Assembly: GCF_036373705.1 (NCBI RefSeq)
Contig: NC_089863.1
Span: 23,458,417-23,522,416, forward strand
Origin: Amia ocellicauda
Lineage: Eukaryota > Chordata > Actinopteri > Amiiformes > Amiidae
Direction of reading: 5' to 3'
DNA: 64,000 bases
The notes below the pieces were generated by a model. It saw nothing but the letters and a program-made list of their open reading frames with translations. It was not told the DNA's origin and ran no database searches. Below are positions 37,534 to 49,188 of the stretch, one piece after another (position 1 is the first letter of the stretch; each line of letters begins with the position of its first letter). The position numbers and the translations under genes are program-made.

Positions 37534-37576
37534 GGTGGAGAGTTTGGAATCTGATTGATTGATTGCTTCTGTGGAC

Positions 37577-37671
37577 AGGTGTCTTTTATACAGGTAACGA
37601 GCTGAGATTAGGAGCACTGCCTTTAAGAGAGTGCTATTAATCTCAGCTCGTTACTTGTATAAAAGACACCT
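37577..37671. repeat. Imperfect 42-bp palindrome inside second Tc1
   Basis: Homologue of the perfect palindrome at 14788. The left arm is unchanged. The right arm has substitutions near 37637 and 37655 that break four pairs. Confidence 0.9.
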
Positions 37672-37981
37672 GGGAGCCAGAAATCTTGCTGATTAATAGG
37701 GGATCAAATACTTATTACCCTCATTAACATGCAAATCAATTTATAACTTTTTTGAAATGCATTTTTCTGGATTTTGTTGTTGTTATTCTGTCTCTCACTG
37801 TTAAAATACACCTACCATTAAAATTATAGACTGATCATTTCTTTGTCAGTGGGCAAAGGTACAAAATCAGCAGGGGATCAAATACTTTTTTCCCTCACTG
37901 TATATACACACACACATACACATATATATATGTATATGTGTATATATACACATATACATATATACATATATATGTATATTG

Positions 37982-38692
37982 TGACAGACCGGTAAGTGGG
38001 TGAGTTAAGAATGAGCCGTCCAGACAGGGGCTTTGTGGAAAGGACTCTTCTGCCAAGGTAAGTTTAATGCAAACCAAAATGTAATACACACTCAATTGAA
38101 CAAAACAAAACAAAAAATGCCTAGCCTTGTCCAGTCCTACCTGACTTTCTTCCTTCCCTCTCTATGACCACATCTGTCCAGGAACCCAACAAACACAGGG
38201 GAAGTCCTTTTGGGAAAACTATTTCACCCCAACCACCAGCAGGTGGCAGGATGACAATTCCCAGGTTAGAATGTCCGTGTCCTGCAATGGTGGACTATCC
38301 CCACAATCCCAGGTTCCCTAAACAGGTTTTTGTCTTTCCCCAAACCACAGGGTATTTTATTATTATTCGAGTAACTATTAGCAAGGGGTTGGCGATTATA
38401 CTCACTCGCCAGTATACACTCTTACCACACTATACACATTGGCAGTTTGGTGGTACATATCCCTCTGTGAAGTGTAAAGCTTGCAACAGGTTCTAGTAGC
38501 TCCTCTTATGCTTTCTCCCAGCTCATGTCTGTCCCTGGCTGCAACCTCCCACCAACTGCCCTGATTCGCTCTGCCTGCTCCCTTATATACACAGGAGCCC
38601 CCGCCCCTTCCTGTCTCTACTGCAGGGGCTCCTGGGACAAGTAGTTTTCTACCTTGGGTGGACATTCCTTAAAGGGACGGAGCCCCGTTCCG

Positions 38693-38695
<3 letters not shown>
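37982..38695 (-). mobile_element. Probable solo LTR, reverse orientation (unit C upstream)
   Basis: Copy of the 15191-15904 element, the same length and essentially identical. The AT tract following it is longer (38696-38744 against 15905-15933), showing slippage after duplication. Confidence 0.5.
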
Positions 38696-38746
<51 letters not shown>

Positions 38747-38775
38747 CTTGGAGATCATGTGACAAGGCTTTGTTA

Positions 38776-38941
38776 AAAGTAACTATGTAACTTGTACCCC
38801 AAGTACATTTTAAATTAGCTACCTTTTAGTTGTACTTGAGTAGTTTTTATACCAGTACTTTTACTTCTACTTGAGCAAGATTTCATCAAAGTAACAATAC
38901 TTCTACTTGAGTAGGATTTTTCAGTACTCTTTCCACTTCTG
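38776..38941. mobile_element. MITE-like interspersed repeat, unit C copy
   Basis: Duplicate of the repeat at 15965-16130, with no notable change. Confidence 0.5.
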
Positions 38942-39730
38942 TTAACTATTAACTATTGTACTGATTCATGAACTGCAAGAAGCCTGATGTCCTCAGACAT
39001 ATACCCTAGTGTGGTGTTATTTTAACCACTTGTGATTTAATTGAAATTGAAACAGAACTGAATGCAGGGTTTACTTCCTTTTGTGTGTGTGAAGCACATT
39101 TAGCAATTTGTGTTGTTTATTGATTCATTTATCTAATTTTGCACATGCATTGACTTAACACGAAACACCTGAAAAACACTTCTTAAAAACAAAAGTGGAC
39201 AACTAGTGCCACAGACACTGATGAAGGCTTGAGGCCAAAAACATGTTGTCATTGTTCTACATAAATGAATTGTAAAGAATCTAGCATGCGGAGTGTGATC
39301 CTTTATTTATAATGTAAGTATAGCGCACCAAAAAGTCACAGCGCAGAGGATCTGTGAATGAAACGGTAACACAGTTAGACCGTAACCATTACACAGGCCA
39401 GAGGAGGCTGGTCCATAGCGGCAGAGTAGATCAGTAGCCAACGAGTGTAAAATAACATGACGCAGTGGGCTGGTCAGAAGTAGCTATGAGACAGGGTACC
39501 TGAAGTTGGGCCACTGACAGTTACAGTCTGGCTGCAGCAATTGCAACATAATGCCAACAAAGGACAGGCCGAGAAAACGGAAAGAAAGGGAGCTACAGCC
39601 CAGGGTAGCAGCTCTCCTCTATCCTGGATCAGGCCATCGCAGTAAGGAGGATGAGGGAGATGTATTGTATTGGTTAGTTTATTATTTTATTTATTCAGAG
39701 AACAGCCTTTTTTCAATTTTGGCCCTGGCA

Positions 39731-40151
39731 GTAAACATGAAGACAAAAATATTGATCTCTCAAGAAAAGGCCAGACCTCAGGGAAACAAATACCACTGCA
39801 CTCTAGGCAGCACCGCCCCAGAACACACCTCAGACTACACTCACGTGGCCTGACTATCAGTGCGTCAGGGGCTTTAACCTGGCAGTGAAGGCACTCAAAG
39901 ACAACGCAAGAAGAGCTTTCTACGCAAGCAGAAGCGGATTCTATGACACTGATATTCCAGTCAAACTCTGGCTCAAACTAATTGACAGTGTGATCCAGCC
40001 CATTGCGCTGTGTAGTGAGGCAGGGGGTCCACTCAGTCTACAGGACTGCACTAGGTGGGACAAACACCCAATCGAAACGCTGCATGCTGAACTCTATAAG
40101 AACACACTGCAAGTTCACAGGAACACCAAATTGAAATTGAAATTGAACTGA
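39731..40151 (+). pseudogene. Non-LTR retrotransposon RT relic, unit C copy
   Basis: Duplicate of 16920-17340, including the frameshifts and the ATTGAA tail. One replacement in the last frame (G to D, KALKDNARRAF). Confidence 0.6.
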
Positions 40152-41680
40152 GAGAGAGAGAATGAATGCATTGTGTGTGTAATTATGTGAGTGTATTGCG
40201 TGATTGTGTGTGTGTTAGTGTATGGGAGTGTGTTCATGCATTCAAAATGTACATGACGACAAACGCGGTGGGGTCCAGAGAAAAGGCTGCACGCTTTTCC
40301 GAGGATCTCAGCACAAACACTGAGCAGCAGCAGGATTGCGGGACAGCGACCTGCAGAAACAGCACCGAAGAGACGGACACCTGAAGTACTGCTACTGTAA
40401 TCTATTATATGTGCTGTGTGTGTGATACACATTTTCAGATTATTCATCTCAATAGGCTATCGATAACTAATGCATACGATTCCTTGTGATTAGTGCAGAT
40501 GTCCTACTAAATGTGCTTCGCTCTCGGGTGAATTGTAACGGCACTTTCAGACTTGCAGAACCGAAGACAACCATTTGAAAAGGGAAATGTATACATTCAA
40601 TTCCCCATTGAATCAGCACGTTTTAATTATATTAGAAAGCTTCGGCTGCAAAGGGTCAAGATTACTTTCAAAGAAAATATAGAACCGATCAATAGCCTAT
40701 AGACTCTACAAAAAATAAGCATCACTGTCGCTGTGTATTGAATCAAGCAGGACTATATGTGCAAAACAGATAAGAAATAAGAAAACATGCCATATGTGAT
40801 GCAGTTTATTTAGCAGCAAGAACAGGCAATGTTGCTGTGACACCGACCCTAAGCACTGGAGAGCAGGACTGATCAAATAAAAGCTTAAAATAGAGCAGAC
40901 AACGCCAGACACCCCGATACAACGATGGACAGGGAGCAATATGGGCTACAATTTGCCATTATAGCCACCGTTTCAACAAGACTATTTGAGCGCTGCATAT
41001 GGAAGCAGACCTTGCTGTGAGAAGTAGTTTGTCAGTGGGACACACAAGGAAATGACACTTTTTCTTGTCGCCTTCCTTGCATTTATGGGCAGCAGACTTA
41101 CATTTCCTACAGTTTTGGCTAAGCTACACAGCTAACTGTGACATGCATGCAGCAGACACGCACGCCAGCTAGACTACAGACCGGACAGATGACACGTCAA
41201 TCAAACTCAGCATTTGTATTCTTTTTCAAGACAATCTTTTCACATTACATTTGTTTGGACAAACTGCTACATTTGCTTCCATCGAGACGGTGTGGTTTAG
41301 AAAGTAAATTTAGTATTAGGAAGAACAAAAGATTATTATTATTATTATTATTATTATTATTTTTATTTCTTGGCAGACTTACAACATAAGTGCAAACAAA
41401 GTGCAAAAATACAGTGAAGTACAAGGCATCAATCATTACAAATTCAATTTAGCTAAAACAGCAATTCAAACTAATACATTTTACAAATTCCAATTTACAA
41501 TTTACTCAAGTACAGTAAGTGAGGTCCTACATCCTGGATGGTGAAAGCTAAGTGCTGTCAAGATGTAGGGTTACAGACGAGGGCTACGGGAAAGGAAGCA
41601 AGGAGGAAAACAATCAAGAACGCAAGAAGCATAATAAACTGAAGTGCTATCTAGCAGGGATAGAGGACTAATATTACAGG

Positions 41681-42651
41681 TGCTGTCGGAAGAGATGCGT
41701 CTTGAGTAAGCGCCGGAATGAGGTCAAGGACTCGGCGGTTTTGACTTCGGTGGGCAGGTCGTTCCACCATTTAGGGGTCAGGGATGAGAAGGAGCGGCTC
41801 TGGAGGAAGGAGAGGGGAGAGGAGGCAGAGTTAGTCTTCTGGCACTGGAGGAGCGCAGTGGTCTGGAGGGGATGTATGGAGAGACGAGTGTCTGAAGGTA
41901 GCTCGGTGCAGTGTGGTCGAGACAGCGGTAGGTGAGGGTCAGTGTCTTGAACTGAATGCGTGCCGCTATCGAGAGCCAGTGGAGGGAGCGGAGCAGTGGA
42001 GTAGCGTGTGCGAACCGTGGCAGAGAGACACCAGACGAGCCGCAGAGTTCTGGATGAGTTGGAGCGGCGGGTAGTGGATGCAGGCAGGCCGGCCAGGAGG
42101 GAGTTGCAGTATCCAGGCGGGAGAGGAACAGTGACTGGACGAGCAGCTGAGTCGAGTAGTCGGTGAGGAAGGGACGGATCCGGCGTATGTTGCTCAGGAA
42201 GAATCTGCAGGTGCGCGTCAGCGTGGTGATGTGCTGGGTGTAGGAGAGCGCAGGATCGAGGGTGACTCCTAGATTTTTAGCGGAAGAAGAAAGAGAGAGT
42301 GTGGTGGATTCCAAGGGGATCGAGATGGGGAGGTCAGCAGAAGGCGAGGAAGAGTGGGGGGAAAACAGGAGATCCAATTTGGAGAGGTTGAGCTTAAGTG
42401 CATCCAGGCGGAAATAGCAGACAAGCACAAGAGATGCGAGAGGGGATGAGGGGGTCAGAAGAGGGAAAAGACAGGAAGATCTGGGCATCATCAGCGTAGA
42501 GGTGGTAGGAGAAACCATGGGATGCGATGAGGGGGCCCAGGGAGCGAGTGTAGAGAGAGAACAGGAGGGGGCCCAGGACAGAGCCGTGGGGAACGCCTGG
42601 GTGGAGAGGTTGGGGGTGGATGAGGAGCCTCGCCATGTCACTTGGTAGGAG
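41681..42651 (-). pseudogene. 5'-truncated LINE (L2/CR1-type), unit C copy
   Basis: Duplicate of 18870-19840 with the same frameshift between the YADD motif and the downstream thumb region. It differs by a few single bases. Confidence 0.8.
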
Positions 42652-42893
42652 AACCAGGTGAGAGCAGTCCCAGAGATTCAGGTCAGCAGCTCAATCCAGT
42701 GGCGTAACACAAGATGCCGGGGCCCCTGGTAACTATGGTGGGGGCCCAAAGTCTAGCACAGTGCAGTGTTTGTAGTATTCTGTAGAATACTGTAGTTAGC
42801 CACACAGTACGTTTCTTCATTTCCACATTCATAATTCATATATTGCGAAAATCACTTTTTTCCATTTATGGTGCTAGAAATCAAGTACAGTAT

Positions 42894-43098
42894 CCCAACC
42901 TGCACCCGCCGCGCCGCACATCCGGGACATCACGGAACAGCGCGCCTGCGCAGCTGCGCCCGTCGCGTGCGCTGAGGGCGCTCGGGCGCGGTTGCCGCGG
43001 TGACGCGTCACAATGCGCAGGCGCGCTGTGCCGTCAGTCCGCGCCGCTCGGCGCCATTAGAGATTCAGACGTCGGTGGAAGATGGCGGCGAAACAGAC
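42894..43098 (+). promoter_or_regulatory. CpG-rich promoter of MROH copy C
   Basis: Copy of the unit B promoter, identical by eye across the NRF1-like sites, the X-box-like site (42990-43004), the CG-rich palindrome (43000-43011) and the YY1-like motif (43079-43090). The duplication therefore carried the whole promoter, and copy C should be transcribed independently. Confidence 0.7.
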
Positions 43099-46000
43099 GT
43101 GAGTGTCTGACTGTCACTGCAAGACTCTGCCTTGTCTAGATGTTAGTCCTAGTCGGCAGTAGTCACCCAGCAATCATATTAAACACCCGTTTCATGTAAT
43201 ACAGGCTACTACACAAGCAGATACTTTGATTGGGAGGCGTTTGATTCCGTGTGTATTTTACTCATGAGGCTCGTCTCATAATCATTGCAATAATAACACA
43301 TGATGATCGTGTATATTTTAGATAAACAATTGCACAGGAGACATAGCGAATCAAGTGAACCAACACGTGTGCTATAGGAGAAGGATACCTATTGTAACTG
43401 CTTGCTTAATACGTTTAAAGTTTAAACTGGTGAATATGCATGCATATCTTACCTGCCAATGGAAAATGTCTTTGGGGTTGGGATTCATACTTGAATTGCC
43501 CGGACTAAACTATATTACACTGCCTTGTTATAGTTTTAATACGGACATTATTGTTTAAAACTACACTTCATAATGATTTGACTTGATGGTCAGCGTTTAT
43601 TCACACAAAATAATACAATCAGTAAAGTGGAATGAAATGTAACCCAGAATTCCTGTTGTCTTTTAGTGTGACGACACAGTGGACGAGTCTGAGGGTTTGG
43701 GTGAGTGTCTGTTTGGAGGACTTTTTACTGACTATATGTAATAACAATTAATCATACAATCCGTTGGGAACCACTGCTGTAAGGATGAGCTGGACTTGAT
43801 CCTGGCTGATTTAACTGTGATTTGTGTTGATATTGTAGAGACGGTTGATCCCTGGCAGGTGATAATGGAGGACATCCAGGAAACCTTAGCGTCTCTCTCT
43901 CAAATGATGGCCCCAAACACCTTTTGCCTGAAGTGTCTGGAATACCTCAAGGTGAGAATTGAGCGTCTGTTGATGCCAAGACCGTCCGTGTCGTCTCCCG
44001 ACAGAGTGCTTAACTGTGTGGCTTTTCTTCGGAGTTGTTTCTTCCAGGTTTTGTTCTGGAATTGCTTCTAAAATGTGTGTATTGTGTGATTGTATATTTG
44101 AATGTATAGTAATTATCTTCTTTCTTTATTCAGTTCCTTTTAAGAACCAGCTGAAGTATGAGTGTCTATATGAGTAGTTTGTTGTTGAGGTTACTATGTG
44201 ATGCACATTTGTCTGTTTGACAAAATCCAGATTTTTGGAAATCTGTACAGCTTTCAGTGTCCTTGTGTACAAAGGGTTCAAGATATAACATGGTGTCTGT
44301 TATGCAGAGAAGAGACATTGACATTGATTTGTCAATATTGTAACAGTTCTTCTGAGTTGTGCTGTGTCACATCCCTCCTAAGCTCTTCCTCCTGTCTTCC
44401 TCTGCTCAGCTGGCCCATCCGACCCTCGTCCTGCAGGCCGTGGAGAAAGTTCTGCGCAGCCAGATCGAAGACATCAGCTCCTCCACAGCCAGGAAGGTCA
44501 TTGCTGTGGCTGCTAGACTGATGGGCAGCGATGCGGTGAGCCACTTGCTCCTGTCAGGCTCTTCCTGTTTTTTGTATAAAGATTCTTCTCACTCAGAGAT
44601 GTGCCAGGAACACTGCTGTCCCCAGAAAGCCTTCTCAGACTCACGCCCCTCCTCTCGTCTTCCCCTGACCCAGAACATGCCTCTCGACACGAAGCAGGCA
44701 GCCAGTGACGTCCTGGTGGCCGTGGGATGTGGGTTTCCGGGGGAGGTCCTGCAAACCATGTGTGTCATCAGTGAAGATGTACAGCCAGAGATCATGTGGC
44801 TGAACACTCTGGCCCGTCTGTTACGAGCCAACGGTGAGTCTGCCTGCTCCTTCCATTCCTGAAGCCACTTTGTCAAAGGGGTTTCACCCCATGCTGGGAC
44901 AGCATCTGTGCGCTGTAAGGGAACTGAGATGTGCCCTGTTTTCGACCCTAACCATCTGTTGTCTGTGTTTGCAGGGTCCGGCACGATGCCCCATCTTGAG
45001 AAAACCCTCACCGGTCTGCTGCCCAAGCTGGACGCTGCCAAAAGAGTGGAGATGCACTCAGTGGAAGCCCACTCCAGGGCTCAGCTGCAGATGGCTCTGT
45101 GCTCAGGTGAGTGAGGGTGGCTGACTCCTGCAATGACAGATCCCCAAAGGGCGCCCTTGTTCTTCTTTTTGTTTAAGGTTTAGTTCAGCGGAGCTGAGCT
45201 GTGAATCGTGTGTCTAGTGGAGAGTGACCCCAGCGTCTGTTTTTTGTCTCCCAGTGCTCACCAGCGCCTGCACCAGCCTCCAGGAGTATGTTTCTGGCCC
45301 CGGAGGGAGCGCTGACCCCACAGTGAAGAAGCAGGACTTCGCTCCAGTCATTGACTCCGCCTTCAAAACCATTTTGAAGGGCTGGCTGGTGCTGGAGGGC
45401 AGGAACCTGCAGGTACGGGCCAGCGGGAAATGTCCGGAGGAGGGGGTGGTTGTTAAATATGGACTGGCAAAATATCCAGCTCCACACATGAGAATGTCTA
45501 GAGTCATCTAGTCACTTGTTCTGCGCTGTGACTCCTGTATGTGATCTTATGTCCTTCTGTCTGTGTAGTCGCTGAGGCTTCAGGAGACGCTCGTCGGTGC
45601 CTTGGCTGCCATGTCGCCCCTGCTGAGCCCTGAGACTCAACAGGCCAATGTGACCCAGCTGGTCGCCGCTTCAGTGGAGGTGTACAAGCACAGCTCCAAC
45701 GGTGAAGCCCTGGGCCAGGTAGGACTTTCTCTGCTGTCTGGGGTAACAGGGGTGGGTGAGATCAGACCGGCTCCAGATTAAGGGCTTGGTTTTATGTTTA
45801 ACATCAGGATCAGGGTTGGGGTTGGTTTGGTTTATTGTTTTGGAGTCCATGTTAACAGCTCAGCCGGATTCCAGGTCTGTGAACCGGCCCACAGTGCAGT
45901 GTGAGTCAGCGGCTGTGTTTCTTTATTATTATTATTATTTTTCTTATTCAGAACGTGCGACAGATTCTGTTGGCAGCCTTGGAGCCGGGCTTCACTTCGC

Positions 46001-49000
46001 ACCATGTGGCCATCTACTCCTCCGTGGACAGCCTGCTGCGCGCGCTGCACCAAGAGGTAGGTCCCGCTCTGCGGAGCAGCCGAGACGCACCGACACAAGG
46101 CTCCCGTGCAGCCGAGCGGCGCTTCCCCCTCGGTACGCAGTGACCGTGTCTTTCTCCTTCAGATCTGCGCCCGTCAGGAGACACGGCCGCCCGTGGACGA
46201 GGACAACGCGGTCCTGTCATCACTAACGCTGCTGGGTACGTCTCAGTCTTTAATAAGTTCTTTATCCAATTCTATACTTCATTTAAACCCCCTACTGTTT
46301 CAAATAATTACAAGGCTCTGATTTAGGAAATGATTAGTTCAGTTAAGGGTTCAATTAAGTAATTGAGAGCTCAGCAGGGTGGGTTGGGAGCCACTGTTGA
46401 TGCAATGAAGGCTTTCGTGGGCGTCTCTCTCTGTGGTCCCAGGAGAGAGTGCGCTGGCCTGTGTTGTGACCTCACTGCTCTGCCTGCCTTTGTCCTACAG
46501 CCAACGCCTTCCCAAAGAAGGTGGCCAAATTCATCGTTGGGCAGCTGAAGAGCAGCAGTGAGCCGGGCCGGGCCGGGTCCGCGGCAATGCTGGCCCACCT
46601 CCTCCGCGCCGCAGGTACCGTCCTCTCCCCCGTCCTGTCCCGCTGCGCTACAGCGCTCTCTGCTGTCTGACCTCCTGCTGTCATCGAAACTCGTGACAAG
46701 CATTTTAATAGACAAGGCCTCGGTCACGCGGTTTAACGACGCATGCGTTGTAATATAGCGTGTTATTGTGAGGAAATCGAATGCCACGGTGTCGTGTTGC
46801 TGTTGCTTGTACTGTAGTTGTTGTAATTGTCTCTGATACTTGCTCTGACTAGCACTAAACTTATTGTATACTGTGATGTATTGTTTCATACCTTCTTATT
46901 GTCTTGTAATTCTTTGTGTATATTGTGTTTACAGTTGTAAATCGTTGTAAGGTCATCTGCTCAGACATAAATAATAAACTCTATGGCAACTATCGGATTA
47001 GAAATATCAATTATAATCAGGAAGACGGAATAAACAGACTTGCATAATTATGAGCAGAAGACTTCAAATACACTATAGACGGCTTGTTCAATTTGTTCAA
47101 TCTATAAATATTTTAGTATATATTCCTTTTAGGGTAGAATATCAAAACAACTTTTCCAAAGCATTTATTTTCATCAGTGAGCCTCTTTTGGCTGCCGTTG
47201 TTATAATAATAATGAATATTTTGTTTTCTAATGCAGTAATTCTTTGGACATTTGCTTTGGACATTTCTGACGCTCTGGCACTTTTTAAATTAAATCTAAT
47301 ACTTTTTAAATTGAATTGGCCTTCATAACCGCTTAAGTAAAATATAAACAAAACCCAAAGTGACGTCTACCGACCCGGCGCAATCCGATTACATCAGCCA
47401 CGGATACCGAGAGAACCTGCCATGTGGTGTTGTTTTCCGATTACCAAACCTGATCCTGCCGAATCCGTTACAGGGAAGGCCGATTCCTTGGCGCCACGGG
47501 GGCCCGGTGAGCCCTCCTTCTACGGCCCCTCCAGCACCATCTTCTGCAAGATCCTGGAGGGCAGACGAGCCCAGCTGAAAGAGCAGGTCAGGGCCAGTTT
47601 GGAGTCTCTCACGCCCGCTGTGTTTCCTCTCGCTGCGCTGGGCGGCAGACTGAGTGCATGTCTCCTCTGTCCTCCAGGTCCCTGAGATCCTGCACGCTGT
47701 GCAGCCCTGCCTGCCCCACCTGACTGACCGGCAGCTGAGAGTGGTCGCCCACATCGTGTCCCAGTGCCCGGAGGAGCTCACCAAGGCGCTGCTGAACGAA
47801 GCCCTGCCGCTGGACCGGTGAGCCCCACAGAAGCGCCTCTCTCACAGTGACTGTCTGCAGTGCTGATTGGCTCGTGTGTCACGTCAAGGAGCTCCCGTGT
47901 GTCTCTGACTCACTGTGTCTCTGTCTCCCACAGCTCCAGCCGTGTGCTGTGGAGGGCCTTGGGATCTGAAAGCAAGATGTCCCGCAGGCTGCTGGCTTTC
48001 CTCATGAGGAAGCTGCCCAGGGACCCGGCTGAGGACTGTGTGTCCGCTGCGCGCCGGACCCTCGCTGTGAGTCCCCAGACACTTACTCACTGTGTAAACC
48101 AGGCCGGGAACATCGCAGGACTTTTCATTCACTGATGTTTCCACTGACCTGTCCGTGATCTACTGACTCTCCAGAAAGCAGTACAGAGGGGCTCTGAATG
48201 GGGTGCCTTTTCTCTGACTGTGACCCTGTGTGTCTCTCCCGGTGTCAGGTGACCACTGCCGTGCAAGAACTGCTGGCCGTCGCAGGGAGGACGGGGGCCT
48301 TTCAGAGGGTCTTTCCCCGGCTGTTTGGGGCCCTGCTTCTCCACACGGACTGCAGAGAGGAGATCCCACAGGAGGCCGGCACCCCCAGCCAGGACATGCC
48401 AAGAGAACCAAGTATATCCAGGTGAGCAGGTCGTACTGAGTGCCGTCTCGCTGGGCAGACCCACAGGGTGTCTGTTCACAGTGTGGTCCCTGATGGAGCC
48501 GTCAGTACCTCGCTGGTCTGTGTGTGAGTGACCTGAGCGGCCAGGAGGGCCACAGTGAGAGACGCACTTGATTCTGCTGAGTGTTGGTGCTCTGCAGACA
48601 CTGGATAAAATTAACTTTTTTGGCCACTAGCCACTGTGTCTGGTAGAAGGAAAACACTTACCAGCCACTTGGTATTTTTACCAGCCAAAGGCAAACATCA
48701 CCAGAAATGCATGAGGGTGCATAAATGTGTGGTGAACATGTTAAAACGTGGCATTTATTCAGTTAATTAATCAATCACCATAACAGAAGCTAACTGCACA
48801 CCTGTATAGACTAGACAGGTGTGTATGAGGAAAAGGATCTGGATAGAAAACATGCTCCCACACAGTTTCTACTTGCAAGTGTTATAAGGTCTTGATTGCA
48901 TTCTGCTGAATTATAACACTTGCTAGTAGAGACGGTGCGGGAGCATCGTTTTCAAATGAATCAATCACATGCAATAACACGGCAGCTGCTGGGGATCTGT

Positions 49001-49154
49001 ATAAACACACTAACACATGAGAAGGGGTGTTAATGACACATTATTGCTCTTCATACTCCTCTTCTTCTTCAGTGCTTCTCCCTTCTCTGGGTTTCTGCAC
49101 GTCATTAAAAGGATTTCATTGGATTGGCTAGATATTCATAGAGTCACGGTCTGT

Positions 49155-49188
<34 letters not shown>

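Larger units (their letters stand above)
36337..37900 (-). mobile_element. Intact Tc1/mariner element at the B/C junction
   Basis: Second 1564-bp copy, TA-flanked (36335-36336 and 37901-37902), in the same orientation and at the homologous position. It differs from the first copy by a handful of bases, for example in the left inverted repeat near 36447 and in the palindrome arm near 37636. Shared flanks show it was copied with the segmental duplication rather than inserted independently. Confidence 0.95.
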
